Source: Morchella semilibera
Taxonomy: Eukaryota; Ascomycota; Pezizomycetes; Pezizales; Morchellaceae
DNA length: 64,000 nucleotides
Direction: 5' to 3'
Assembly (NCBI GenBank): GCA_009192285.1
Contig: CM018603.1
Span: 4,686,062-4,750,061 of the forward strand
Both the position numbers and the translations under genes were made by a program. Shown here one piece after another: positions 22,491 through 34,400 of this stretch. The notes under the pieces are model-generated. The model saw only the letters and a list, made by a program, of their open reading frames with translations. It had not been told where the DNA came from and made no database searches. Positions within the stretch are counted from its first letter, which is position 1; the number at the start of each line of letters is the position of its first letter.

Positions 22491-23139
22491 TTTACATTAT
22501 GATTAACACAATCAACTAGAGATAACCTGACTAGAAATGACATGGATCTATAGCTAGAAACAATTACTTCAATTAGTAGATGTTTAGTGCGAAAGGGTGT
22601 TGGGGCCCACAGTCAAAGTGTTATATCCATGCTCCTATCGACCGCTAGCCAGATAAAAAAATCCACGGCAACTGCATGTAGTGTGGCGTACTATTTGTAG
22701 ACAGGCTGTTCCGTACCAACCCAATGTCACCATCGACAAAACTATCCGTCGCCCCTTAAAATACACAAAGGCCAATACTATAATCCCGGATGACAGGCTG
22801 GATGTCAACGAGACATCCGAAACAAGAAACACTGGAGGCGGGATCAGTGTTGCACGTGAGTGTATCTGCCGGTCCGCGAATCCTTCTAAGTTTAATGATC
22901 TGGCAGCTGTTTTATAACCTGTCTGTATGGGATAGTAACCAACATGTGATACCTGATTTAGGGAGTACTCGCGGCACAGTACATAATATCACACCTTTCT
23001 TCTATATCAACACGTGTGCCGGCTGTGAAGGCCTGTTCTACACACCCCAATCGCCGCGGAATATATCTATCGCATCAATTCCACCTTGAAGCATTGAAGG
23101 TCAAACACAAAAAGAAGAATAACTCCAAAGACAGGTGCG
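22491..23139. other. Intergenic, upstream region of the gene at 23140
   Basis: No gene is supported. The last 60 bases are purine-rich and AAG-rich, as leaders often are. A TATA-like TTTTATAACC lies at about 22909, rather far upstream. Confidence 0.4.
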
Positions 23140-23634
23140 ATGCCAACCTCCCCAACTACGGCCTCCGGCCCCGAAACTCCCACCTGGACGACAGCCCAAG
23201 CACTGGAGGAAGTGAAAGCCCTTGAGAGATTTCATTCTACCGCAAGAATATACAAAGTTCTGTTCTCCGGATACGGTGCCAGAGCCGTTAACTGGAGCCC
23301 CCTGATGGATGTCAACTACCAAAGAATCCTCAAGCACTGCCAGACTTTGAAAGCATTGAAGGCATCATTCAATGACAAGACAAGAAAGAGTGACGAAGAT
23401 AGGGAGCTTTATCACAAGGTATCCCAATTGTATCGCTCTGCCCTCCATGGCTACACAGAGTTATGCGAAATCCTGACGCCGCGCTCAGAGGGGCTTGGTG
23501 CCAGTGTTATTGGAGGTATTGATCAGAGCGAGAGGGGGGATGTCAAGGATGATAATTTGAACCTCGATGATATTCCGAGAAATATCTGGAGGTCGGGTCA
23601 GGAGGGGAAGATGGGTTTGGGGTATTTGTTGTAG
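23140..23634 (+). CDS. Hypothetical helical protein (small paralogous family)
   Basis: A 164-residue single-exon frame of unknown function. It opens with a Thr/Pro/Ser-rich stretch of about 18 residues, then becomes helix-rich with many Leu, Lys and Glu. It ends in an acidic segment and a Gly-rich tail. The stretch from NWSPLMDV through DEDRELYHKVSQLYRSALHG lines up with the neighbouring minus-strand gene at 24563-24982 (DWLPLLGV through AEDRVLMLDLLELFQALMEG). The two look like diverged paralogues. There is no signal peptide, membrane segment or metal motif. A start at an earlier in-frame ATG is not available. Confidence 0.6.
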   Translation: MPTSPTTASGPETPTWTTAQALEEVKALERFHSTARIYKVLFSGYGARAVNWSPLMDVNYQRILKHCQTLKALKASFNDKTRKSDEDRELYHKVSQLYRSALHGYTELCEILTPRSEGLGASVIGGIDQSERGDVKDDNLNLDDIPRNIWRSGQEGKMGLGYLL

Positions 23635-24562
23635 GAGGAGGTTGTGTCTTGGCTGGGCGTGTGCGGAAATCTCTTTCTATAATGTTGATTTACCGTTTTG
23701 TGCGGTTTAAAGGAAATACGATTGTTGTTCTATAATACAGTATATAGCTTATTGTCTGTTAGGTACAGATGTTATACCTCATGATGGGAAGGGTCTCCCT
23801 ACGTGAATCCTCTCTTTGTTCTCTAAGAAAAGGCGATTGGTTTATCATATCCAACCAATGCATTTTCAACGTTTCTCACATTGAAAAGGGAGTGATCAAT
23901 TCCAGTAACTATGGATTAAAAGTCTCTATAGAGTTCCAAGGGTTCGGTTAATAAGAGTGGATCATACCCCAAAATGCGGACTATGGAATATCAGAAGATG
24001 TATAGAAACATCTGGTCACTTGCGCTACAAAGGAGAGTATGTGCTAGGAATAAGTATAGAAACGAAATAGAGGCGCTTCTTCTGGCCGCTCCTGTAGCCT
24101 GTCAGTATCTCGTCAATCTGTTTACTGCTGAGATAGTCGTTTTGGTAGTATATCCCCTTGGAAGCCCGCAGAGCGAACGCCGCGCCGGAATAGACATTTA
24201 TTCACTTGCAATAAACCGCCCTCCATATGCAGATGACGCGGGCGATGGGTTTCTGGTGGACGGACCCATACCTTTTCTCTCGTCCATACCAGGAGGATTA
24301 ATAACTATATAACCCGATAGTCTCACATATAAGCCCACGACGGCGCTGGAGCTTGTCATCCCCTTGATTGTAAGTGTGAGAAATATACCCTTATTCATTT
24401 TGTTCCCGATAGATAATCACCGTTAATGTAAGAATGGCTAACTCTATTAGAGACTTGTAATATAAGAAGGCAATAGAAATCTCGTAAATCCTCATAGCGT
24501 AACATATAACACTAAGTCAATCTTCACCCCGCCTACAAGATTGATAGTATAAACACCCCAGA
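23635..24562. other. Intergenic between convergent genes
   Basis: About 0.9 kb between the 3' ends of the genes at 23140 (+) and 24563 (-). A 112-codon frame at 23974-24312 (+) has no supporting feature and was left out. Confidence 0.45.
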
Positions 24563-24982
24563 TTAGACCAACTCTCTTATTGACTTTAACATCCTGTCCA
24601 CTCTCGGCCTCACCACTTCTTCTAGCTCTGCCGCGTACTGCTCACTAAGCGGTAACTTCTTGCTGTGCTCATTGAACAAGTCCAGCATCCCCTCCATCAA
24701 GGCTTGGAACAGTTCCAAGAGGTCGAGCATCAGAACACGATCCTCCGCCGTTCTCCCATTTATACCCATCGCACCGTAAGCGGCATGTAATTCCTCGACG
24801 CGGCGCCTGAACGCAGTGTATTTCTCGCCCCGGACGCCCAGGAGTGGGAGCCAGTCGCTGCACTCAGACCCAGGGTTGGTGACGATGTCTTTGACAATAG
24901 GGAGGGAGAGTATATAGGTTCTCATATCCTTCATCAGGATAGCGATTTGAGTGTGGTCGAATGGTGGGGCCGTGGTAGTCAT
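24563..24982 (-). CDS. Hypothetical helical protein (small paralogous family)
   Basis: A 139-residue protein starting MTTTAPPFDHTQ. The open frame continues upstream to 25144, but the ATG at 24982 is preferred. It follows the TATA-like box at 25045-25052 by about 63 bases and starts where the sequence becomes protein-like. The chain is helix-rich throughout. It has a WLPLLGV core, an amphipathic stretch DRVLMLDLLELFQALMEGML, and ends in charged helix. It resembles the plus-strand gene at 23140 over roughly 70 residues. No known domain is recognised. The function is unknown. Confidence 0.6.
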   Translation of the reverse strand: MTTTAPPFDHTQIAILMKDMRTYILSLPIVKDIVTNPGSECSDWLPLLGVRGEKYTAFRRRVEELHAAYGAMGINGRTAEDRVLMLDLLELFQALMEGMLDLFNEHSKKLPLSEQYAAELEEVVRPRVDRMLKSIRELV

Positions 24983-25044
24983 ATTGGGGTTGCTTTTTGA
25001 CTTTGATCTTTGTTTATTAGATGGTTGGTATGGCTGGTTTGCTG

Positions 25045-25052
25045 ATATATAG
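25045..25052 (-). promoter_or_regulatory. TATA-like element
   Basis: On the minus strand this reads CTATATAT, placed about 63 bases upstream of the preferred ATG at 24982. It helps choose that start over the longer frame. Confidence 0.45.
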
Positions 25053-26507
25053 GGGTCTTTCGTGGACGAGGGGCTTTTATAAACACATCTTCTCGTTGAA
25101 ATAGAAGTTTGAGAGATATTGAGGACATATAGAAGGCCTGACATGTATGAACTTGGTAGATGTGGCTATTGAAAAGGATGGCCGGGGCCAGACATTGAGG
25201 TTTGGGCGCGCATAGTACATACGTGCATGTTCGTAGATATCAATCATACTAGATGTGATGCTTACAATTGACAGGGGGATTATAGTAGGCACTTGAACAG
25301 AGGGTGTGGACATATCCTTTTCGGCATCGAAGGTTTCTATGTAGGTGCATCTAGCCGCCCAAATATCATGCATCGATGCAACACCTGTTTTGAAAGATGA
25401 ACCCATATTGGTAAAGATCTGAACGGGTAAAACACACCACCCGAAAGTGGTTGAAACGTTCTCACTAATAAGAGCTCGATCCCCACCCCAAATATCCCTC
25501 ATTCTGCGTAAACCTCTATAAAGAAGACTGGAACCTCAAAGCTCATGTATACGACCGGGCAATGCCCTTATTTATTTATTTATACTTCATACTGCATGGG
25601 CAATACCCTTGGCAAAGTGTTTGAAATCGAGATTGATTTCACGGAAGTCATTTCCGTTCTCAACGTGGCCAGTGGAGATTAGTTGATCCTTTACGCGCCC
25701 AACAGACATATTCGAGTGATACTTTGTGATCTGTGTCTGGTTATTGGACACTGTACGTAAAAACAACCCCGAATATGCTATTCTTACCGATGCTAGAGGA
25801 CTATTCACCGGGAGCAGTTGCCCCACTCAATCACAAAAACCAGCCAGACCTCACTTTATCAATAGGCTCCGTACGGAGCAGCTGCGTCGGCGGTGGGATT
25901 CGGTCATGTACCAGCTTAGTGTGTTGCTTTTATTCCCAAATACATAATTGTAGATCTTGGGTTCTACTAGATCCGTTATGACAAAGGAGAGTCGGCCAAA
26001 TGAATACAAATATACCGGTGCTTCGCAGAGGGGACTGGCCTTTGGGTAGGAATGGGAGGGCACATTTCGCTCATAGACATAAACCCTCACACGACAGGTT
26101 GTTCTCCGCCGTGCTCTACCCCCCATGCACCGTAGATACTATATAGGGATGGAGTATGGTTGCATTCCCTGTACCCTTCGAGCGTCTATGTGGCCCAAGC
26201 ACCTGCGAGAATTACAAACTAAATCGCTCATTCTATGGGCAGACTCTGTGGGGACATCACGTCAGTGGTTATCTTATTAAGTACAATCGCTCCCTGTACC
26301 CAGTAACTTGTGGGGGGTGGTAAGCTATACTTAGAGAAAAGGAATCGAGCCCTCCTCTCGTGTCAGGCCCAAGCTGGTGGTGGGGGGAGTCACGGCAATG
26401 GATATCTTGGCCTCGACAACTACTAAATGACCTACCCTCTATGGGGGCTACGCTTAGTATACCCCGTGCTTTAACCGTAGAGCCATAGAATAACATAGGG
26501 GCTTCAC
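25053..26507. other. Intergenic, nothing recognised
   Basis: About 1.45 kb between divergent genes. Frames of 75-140 codons occur on both strands (for example 25077-25502 -) but overlap each other and have no domain or start support. Confidence 0.45.
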
Positions 26508-26515
26508 ATATATAG
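26508..26515 (+). promoter_or_regulatory. TATA-like element
   Basis: ATATATAG lies about 140 bases before the ATG at 26653 and is followed by a CT-rich leader free of ATG. Confidence 0.45.
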
Positions 26516-26652
26516 GAAGTCTCTCTTAGGTAAACCCTCGATCACCTCTTCACTCTCTCTACTTTCCAAATATCAGATCCAGAATAAATTTACAGCAACC
26601 ACCGGGCATCCCAACGTCTGCTGAGCCCACTGCAAGCATCCCTAGCCAAACA

Positions 26653-27342
26653 ATGCAACCTACCAACATCTCATGTCAAGCCGCACAGCTGGCTGTCCTC
26701 ACAGACCTCTTCCGCGGCCAAACATCTACCCTCCAGGAGTTCTACTTGATCCTAACATCCACCGGTGACACACCAGTCAACCTCCCCGAATCCCGTATCT
26801 TCAGCTTCTCTCGGGTCCTTGAAGACACTCTTCTTCCCCCGGAGGTGCTTTCCACTCTCCACAGGTTTGCGGTTGCGATGCTCCCCGCTGATTTTGACCC
26901 TCACACCATCGCTCTTAAGGTCAGCAACTTTTACAAGGGCACCATTACTTCTGATCCAGACGTCTCCGAGCTCGACGAGCAGGGGAAGAACGCTGTGAAG
27001 GTCTACGAGGCCTTCTTGATGGTCATGGAGAGGATGGAGATGTGCCGGCGTGTCTTTGCGGATGCGGTGGTGGCCAAGTTTGATCTGAGGGAGAGGTACG
27101 AGGAGGGGGATGAGGAGGATGCGCTGATGTTAATGCTCGCCAGGGCGGTATATGAGCCCGTTGAGGAGGGGAAACAGCTTACAAAGGTGCGGAGGGTGCT
27201 TGATTCTGCGTATGAGTGTTATAATGATGCGGAGGTGGTGCGGTATTTTCCGGAGAGTTATGTTGTCGATTTCTTTAGGCGGGGACTAGATGGAAGGATC
27301 CAGAGTGAATTTCCTGAGCTAGGCGATTGGGAGGGGATATAG
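26653..27342 (+). CDS. Hypothetical helical protein, 229 residues
   Basis: A 229-residue single-exon frame with strongly coding-like composition, GC-rich at third positions compared with the flanks. It is predicted to be mostly helical: a Leu-rich N-terminal half, then a Met/Glu-rich helix (AFLMVMERMEMCRRVFADAV), an acidic patch (EEGDEEDALMLMLARAVYEP) and a C-terminal amphipathic part. No signal peptide or catalytic motif is seen. The pattern ED-x2-LML near residue 158 resembles the family at 23140 and 24563, but too weakly to claim homology. TATA and CT-rich leader support the start. Confidence 0.65.
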   Translation: MQPTNISCQAAQLAVLTDLFRGQTSTLQEFYLILTSTGDTPVNLPESRIFSFSRVLEDTLLPPEVLSTLHRFAVAMLPADFDPHTIALKVSNFYKGTITSDPDVSELDEQGKNAVKVYEAFLMVMERMEMCRRVFADAVVAKFDLRERYEEGDEEDALMLMLARAVYEPVEEGKQLTKVRRVLDSAYECYNDAEVVRYFPESYVVDFFRRGLDGRIQSEFPELGDWEGI

Positions 27343-29351
27343 ACCCAGTCAAGTTTTCAATATTCTTTCTTTCTTGCGTTTAGGTGGTGTCAAGGTTATT
27401 TCTGTTTCTCATTTGTTGATTTCAACCGTCCATATAAACCTTGTTTCCGTCAAGACATCCTGTTCAGGCTACCAAACTACTTTTCTATACAAACATCTAT
27501 TTGTATTCTCTTAATTAATTAGCATCCCCCAATCCTGTTACGAATACCAGCGGCCCGTACGTACACACCTCTATATAACATCGTAATTCTATCTTATAGT
27601 ATACCGTACGTAGACCCCACTGCTTGACTTTCTATTGCAGGAAAGACAGGCCTCAGCCGGTCCAGTCTAGTCTATCTGCTTCCAGCTTGGTAAATCTACA
27701 GTACCAAAGAGAGGGGTGGGATCACTACCTCGCAATGCGGTAAGAATACGGTATTTGTACAGTACTATTCGGTATTTGTCATTGAATTCCGTAGTCCTAT
27801 TGTAGCGATTTCACCCCATCTTTCATACTGTATATAGGTACGAGCCTACGTCCGGCCTGCATCTGGCCATAAGCCACACACCTCTGCCGCAGGATTACTC
27901 AGGATCCAAAATCTACCCTAGCAAATTCAACCTATATGTAGTTATCATAATACTTCCCATGACAATTAAGTAATTAAACATTTCAAGTTAAGGCAGAAAT
28001 CAAGAGTATGATGCTGTTGGATCTATCCACCAATAATCAAACCTTTGTACTAATAGACCCCACTGTCCCCGACCCTCCCATATGGTGTAACGAAAAAAAG
28101 AATTACAGACATCTACCAGATTATCTCACGAAATGTGGCAACTTCCAGTGCCAAGTCCCCACTCCGCAACCTAGACACCGGATCAACGTCCAGATAACTC
28201 TCCCGTTCCGGAGACAGGGTAAATCTTTACACTGAACAAGAAACACACAACAAAAGAAAGAAAACTCGGACATACCAAATACCACCACACGTTTTACAAT
28301 TTGCCGTCTCCTATCATTCTCCTTCCGCTTCTTCGTTTCATTCCTCTCTCCCCAGCTCTCCCCACCCATACTGCATTTCTCGTTCCTTCTCAGTCTTCTT
28401 CTCTTTCCACCTCATGCACCTGAGCTCGCGGGAACAACAGTGACCTGGACAACGTAACTACTTGCACAGACGAAGGGGGAGGGAAAACTAATTTTACCAG
28501 TTGAACGCAAGGGGGACTATATCGAAAACAGCAGGACTAGAATCCATTTATATACAACCAGACCACCATTTTTCTTTTTTCCTTTTTTGAGAACTCGAGG
28601 GAAGACATGGGTTTGCTGTTGAGGCGGCTGGCCAAACCAGCAGGCCCTACAGTGACCGCAACATGGAGAGTTGCTCATGACTGCAGGGGTGGTGAATCTC
28701 AGGCGTAGAGTCCAGAAGCACAAAGGCATAAATTATATTTCTACCACGGTAGCGCTGGTTTGGTACTTGTACAGGCAAACGTGGTCACTGACTGAATCAC
28801 CGACACCTTCTTACCAGATATCGTTCACTCCCACCCACCCCGGCGGCAGCTGTGTCGTGTGTGTACCTGCCCCCCCCCGTCTCCAGAGTGTAAAGAGGAG
28901 ATGACATTAATATGCCCCGATATACAGGCATCATTGCAACACCACCCACTCCTAACATCGTTTCAACTCCATCCTCACCTCCCTATCCTTTACCTCATCC
29001 TTCTCCAAATACCTGTACAATCGGAGGTTCCGGTATGGCATGTATTGAAACACCCCATAAAATAAAATAATTTGAAGATAGTACATCCTAATTGGGTACA
29101 ACTCACATATTTCATAACCGTACCAAAGAAAAGTAAATAAAAAAACAAAAGAACCACAACTCCAGGAATCTGCTCCACCCATCTTACACCCCCCCCAAGC
29201 CCCGGATGCCACCCGGCCAAAAAGCATACTGGTATACCTCAAACAAAAGTAGGAAAGAACAGGCGGCGAATGGAATTCGGAGTGCCTTGGGATGCCATCG
29301 CATCCGGTCGCGCAGATCATCCCCTGGCCATGCTTTCCTTTCGTTCAGCAT
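27343..29351. other. Intergenic, nothing recognised
   Basis: About 2 kb. Repeated GTACGTAC-like sequence occurs near 27555-27615. Frames on both strands are short and unsupported. A poly-C run lies at 28869-28878. Confidence 0.45.
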
Positions 29352-30764
29352 TTACCATATCTCAAGGTCGTCGCCGTCTCCAGCACCCACAGCAAGATCC
29401 AGCGCGGGTTTCCCGTTCTTAGCTAGAGGGTTGATATCTAGGTACTTGCCGAACAAGACTTTTGAAACAAGACTTCCGTATCCTCGTCGGGTGGCATAGC
29501 TCATGAGCATTATTTGGTGGAACTCGACGACGCTCCTGAACCTAGGGGCTGGCCTGTGTCTGGATAGCAATAGCTCGACAGCGCCCTTATTCTTCTTAGC
29601 TATTGCTAATTGTAAAGGGGAAGGAAAAACGTATCCCACAGACACCACGGGAAAAGGTGCCCGGACGCACAAGTTACACCCCTCCTGGGCACCGGGTCGC
29701 ACTTCAACCCGAAAACCGCCGTTAGCAAGTACTGATTGGCTATCCAGTAGGACTTCCACAACCTTGAGATGCCCCCTACGGATTGCGTATCCAAGCGGGG
29801 TTAGTGGGGCGACCTCGATCGAGTGCACATTAGGGTCGATGTCACCTCTCGACAGTAATATTCGAACAATTTCCACTCTACCGTGCCATGCTGCCATTGA
29901 AATCAGGTTTGGCTCAATATTGCTCGAATTTACCATCAGCTCTGTAAACATCTCTACCAACCCGTGACGGCATGAGAATGTGAGTGGTGTGAGCTTGCCG
30001 ACAGGTTCCCACGCCCAGCGGGGAATGTGACGGCTAGCCAGGCTAGCCCGACTCACGTATCCCAGTTGTGCAAACTCTCTAAACAGACCCGCCAGCCCTA
30101 AAGGATTCCTTTGATGGTTTAGGCATTCAACTCTGGCCTCCCCAGAGGTCTCCTGGAATACATCCGCCCAACCCGACCCAAGCAGGAATTCGATACAGGG
30201 ATCACCGCCCCACACCCTGGTTGTGCCCAGATACCATTCAAGCGCCATGTTAGGCACTACTGCATGTTTGTGTGAGATGTCCCCAAAAGGGGCAGATTTT
30301 AACAGAGATATTTTATCAAATCCGTGCGCAAACACCACACACGCCGTGGGGGAACCATCCGGGGCCGTTTTCACCGCTGGGCCACAGAGCCTTGAAGCCT
30401 CAGCTGCACAGGTTGAAACATCAACGAAAACCGATCTCATATGCATCGTTTGTGTATCCTTCACCCCGCACCTAGCAGGACGATAGCACCTGTGATCATC
30501 GGGGAAAATGGCAACCTCAAGGATATTCCTTGCAAGCTCTCTGTCCCGCCCTTCAAGGTTGCATATTTTTTCCACGATTTTCATGGATAGGCCTTCGGTT
30601 GTTGGTAACTTTGGGCATAAAAGCTCATCGATCGACTCTGTAGTTCCTACCCAGGAGATATACTCTAATTCCATAGAAACCCAATTCCTGTCTCCTCCAC
30701 ATCTTTTCTCAATTGCATCTACCAGCCTCCTCCGGTCACTCTCACTGTAATATGTATTGATCAA
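29352..30764 (-). pseudogene. NACHT-ankyrin NLR-like gene, C-terminal part
   Basis: A 470-codon open frame that is the 3' part of a broken NACHT-ankyrin gene. It opens inside the post-NACHT helical region (DRRRLVDAIEKRCGG, then LPTTEGLSMKIVEKICNLEG and NILEVAIF), the region that usually follows the NACHT fold in fungal STAND proteins. A linker of about 150 residues follows. From about residue 265 to 460 there are four or five ankyrin repeats with TPL and LLL-type helices (HGRVEIVRILLSRGDIDPN, TPLGYAIRRGHLKVVEVLL, SPLQLAIAKKNKGAVELLLS). The first ATG at 30764 is internal to the original protein, so this frame may not be expressed as drawn. The rest of the gene lies at 31004-31483, across the inverted duplication. 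Confidence 0.75.
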
Positions 30765-30971
30765 ATGTGCTGCTGATCAAAAGTGCAGCACATTTGATCA
30801 ATACATATTACAGTGAGAGCGACCGGAGGAGGCTGGTAGATGCAATTGAGAAAAGATGTGGAGGAGACAGGAATTGGGTTTCTATGGAATTAGAGTATAT
30901 CTCCTGGGTAGGAACTACAGAGTCGATCGATGAGCTTTTATGCCCGAAGTTACCAACAACCGAAGGCCTAT
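30587..30971. repeat. Inverted duplication, 187-bp arms with 11-bp spacer
   Basis: Arm 30587-30773 is repeated in reverse complement at 30785-30971, with one mismatch seen by eye in 187 bases. The 11-base spacer is 30774-30784. The arms are part of the NACHT-ankyrin coding sequence. The left arm is in the original minus-strand orientation and the right arm is the flipped extra copy. GCACAT lies at both the spacer edge and the outer junction, suggesting microhomology at the break. Confidence 0.95.
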
Positions 30972-31003
30972 TATGTGCATCAATATGGGCCCGAGTATTT
31001 CGC

Positions 31004-31483
31004 TCAGAACGCCCCTTGAATAGGTACATTGATCCTCGTGCTTGAAAAATCACCATCAATGCTCAAGGCCTCAAAATAGCCAGCGCGTCGACTGCTGACG
31101 AATACCCTGGTACCTCGGTCCCGTGTATAATACAGCAGGTGTTGCAAGAACCTCCTGATACCTCCTTGGAAGGTGTTATCGCGTGTATCATCGGTATCCC
31201 CGCCATCACACTCATCTAGCGCATCTAGAACAAGATGGCAAGAATCCAGAGTTCTTGTGATTTCGCTCAATGCCCTCCATAACACATCGGGTTTGGCGAG
31301 ACCCCTGGGAGACTCGGGAAAGTGACGTTGAATGACTTTGAACGCATCAGCGCTCTGGCGTGCTAGCTGGGTGATCCACGAACGGAGAACCTGCTCGGTC
31401 TTATTCCATGGAGGCTGACCATAATGACAAAAGAAGAAAGCCGTAGGGTATGAGATTATTCTCGCCGCAAGTAGGCACTGTAC
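31004..31483 (-). pseudogene. NACHT-ankyrin NLR-like gene, NACHT fragment
   Basis: This minus-strand frame carries the middle of a NACHT NTPase. It has the pattern AFFFCHYG then a helix, followed by Walker B as HLVLDALDECDG (around 31225) and a sensor-like strand RVFVSSRR. The order and wording match fungal NACHT-ankyrin/NACHT-WD proteins, in which the domain drives nucleotide-dependent oligomerisation in self/non-self recognition. No Walker A (GxxGxGKT) is found upstream of 31483, where the frame meets a stop. The frame also ends early at 31004. The downstream reading would continue into the ankyrin part if the inverted copy at 30785-30971 were absent. The gene is therefore broken at both ends. 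Confidence 0.75.
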
Positions 31484-34400
31484 TACATGTAGTAGTTATC
31501 GAGAATAACAAAAGAAAGGAATGTATGGATGGGCCCATTTGAATTACCTAGCTGGTTTTTTCTACATGAAAGTAACATACTATAGCTATATGGAGATTTT
31601 ATGTATCGCAAGAATTGAACAACTATTCTGTGCCAAGCGCTGCGGCTCAACGAGACTGTGTAGGGGTCGGTAGCAGAGCCTCATCTCGCCATAAACTTTG
31701 AGGCTCTAATCTCCTCTAGGCAACCACTCCTTCTAACCACAACGTACCCCCACCCCACACCTAAGACCTCTTCTCCAACATCGCCGTTGCTAACGTTCTC
31801 TCTCGCTAGGGCCAGAGATCACCTCCGATCTTAAACCGTATCACAGCCCCCGCTCAACCCACAGGCGTCGCTACCACCACCGAAGAAGACCTCTGGCTTC
31901 TCCGATAGCATCCCGAGCTGGTCATGTCCGTATCTTGACTTTCCACCAGCAAGCCGACCGCACAAGCGCTTTTGAGGGGTTGAAGCACCTGGCCATGTTT
32001 TTGTGGGGACGGGCTTGCGCTGATCCAGCTCGCGTAACCGATGAGGCTCGCCTGGTTCGTAAGTAGCCTTACATGAGCTGAACTGGGTTTGGGTTGGTTT
32101 ATCCTTCTGGTTGCTGTTAGATAGGTTTGCGCTTAATAGAGCTCTCTTGTGCTTGTATTTCTTTTTTATTGTGTGTTTAACTTTGATGCCTGGACCTCCT
32201 GTGATACGTATATAAGTAGTAAACTCGATATCGCAAATTGTTCCTCCCTCTGCGCCTTCCTCCGCGCATGTGTGCGCTCCTCTCATGTATATAAATATAT
32301 TCCGTAAAATAGAGGGCAAGGTGCTTTGAGTTGATAGTTGAAATCGGGATAGTTGACTAAATATTGTGACAATTGAGAAGTGAATCATTTTTAAGAACAT
32401 GTAGAGCCAAAGTTGGGCTCTCAAACGTGCTTATACCGGGTACGCCCCGGCCTGGGGGTCTTCGCAGTTCACAGTTTATGGGCGTTTCCGGACTAAACTT
32501 CGCGACCATAGCACTATATGCGGGAATGAGCCTACGAAAAAGTGCCGCTCTTCATTCCCATCAACCAACATAACTAATAGCGAGTAAGGATGGGGCGCGT
32601 TGTGGTCTGGGGTCGAGTCGCGGGGGTCAGTTTTCGGGTTATTTGCAGAGTCCCCGATCGAATACTCCAGGGACTTATATAGGACCTTCCTTTTCCAATC
32701 CGATAATAGTGATCCCGAGCGGGACTTTAATTGATGGAAAAGAGCCTGGTGGTGATGCGTAGACTTTGCCTGTATCACGACCAACCTAATGTCCGTTACA
32801 TGCCATTGAGCTCACTGGTAATATTGGTGGTAGTGATGTACCCCGGGGGTCCTTAGAGTGATGTAACCAGCTCGGTACTCAGGTGGCGCGACCACCATCA
32901 AACCTAGGCCCAGTCAACCTTTTCCTTTTTCTTTTCAGGTACTTATCACAAAGCTCTACCCAATGCAATTCGATCTATAGGGATTATTTCCCAACTTGGG
33001 AGCGGTGGCCGGTTCCTTCAATCCGGTAATGGGTCGCTCCCGGAACCAGGAGCCACATGTCACTCCAGAAATAAGAGCGACTCTCTATAGGCGGTTTCTA
33101 GATCACGCAACTATTATCTCTGGAGATCAATTCCTGGAGCCGTAGTTACCATTTACTGTGCGTGGGCGGAGATTAGGGCCAACACCCGGATGTCGTCTAG
33201 GCGGTGCCATTGAGATCTGGTCTCGTGCGAAGTGTATTTCTGCCCTTTGTTCCATCAGTATCTGGTCATGACTGCTAGGCTAGAGCTATGTGAAGCGTGG
33301 GATGCGCATGGTCAGAAAAGCTGGTGCCCGACTCTCTTTTGGCGTGGTGGCCAATAGTTGTTCTTCCTCAACGTTGCAACACTTTGGGGACCCCTGACCC
33401 GGTACAAACCTTCAAGCTAGGCCACAAAGCAACGGCGGTTGACAGATTAAGATCAGTTATATATATATAGGCAAATTACCTTTAGTGTAGATGGGCATAT
33501 AAGAATTGACCCGAAGCCGCTATCTAAGCCGCAGCACCGGGGACTCGGGTCTCACGGCGATCCCAATATATAAGCTTGATATTTAATTGCGAGACCTCCG
33601 CACGAACATATTCCCTCATGGTAAAGACCTCCAGTAATCGGCTTAGCTGTATAAGTAGCTAAAAGTACTGGAAATTATAATCCTCCTTCGGTGCGGCGTC
33701 GGGTAGTCGCGGAGCCCGACAAGGTTCCTGGGCAGGCTCGCCCCGCCTCAAAAGAAAATATCTCTCCCGCGTCCCCCTAAGATCCAATGAAATTTTTAAT
33801 TCCCCTGATTTCAAATTCCGTTCCCCTACCAACGCAATCTCTCATGCAGTACTTTGCTAATCGAGGATACGTCCACCCGGCGGTCTCTCTAGGGATATAT
33901 ACCCGTTTTAAGCACGATCGGGCAGCTACTCCAGTGGGGATTTGTCGATTGTATTGGCTATCCTTGAACCAACTCCTAATACTAATATTTTCATGGTAAT
34001 ACATTCCTATTTAGCGCCAAATACATGTAGGTACGCCCATGTCTGGGGGCTATATGCTCTGTCCCTCCGCAGTGAGCGACCACCAGCCACGAACACCGGT
34101 CTAATCACCAATATTCATGACTTTGGTCTGTAGCCTCTATTATACTGTATCGGAAGAAGAAAGGTTGCCGCCGGCTGAAGCGATAGGCAAGGGGGTAACT
34201 ACGACTAGCTCCCGGGGGGGGGGGGGGTTCGTGTGTTCTTGGTCGACTGTAAGCATAAGCCCCTCTCCTGTTTTTTTTTATTCCTTGCTATTGATACTGT
34301 AAGCCCTATAATTGCGGCCCACTCTAACATAGCAGTTACCACCCGATACTTCCTAGACATAGCAGCGCAGAACCCCCACTCAAACGGAAAGAACTATCGT

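Noticed and set aside
31831-32424. 197-codon minus-strand ORF and two coding-like plus-strand frames
   Set aside because: Three frames on two strands look equally good in one GC-rich patch, so no single model can be supported.
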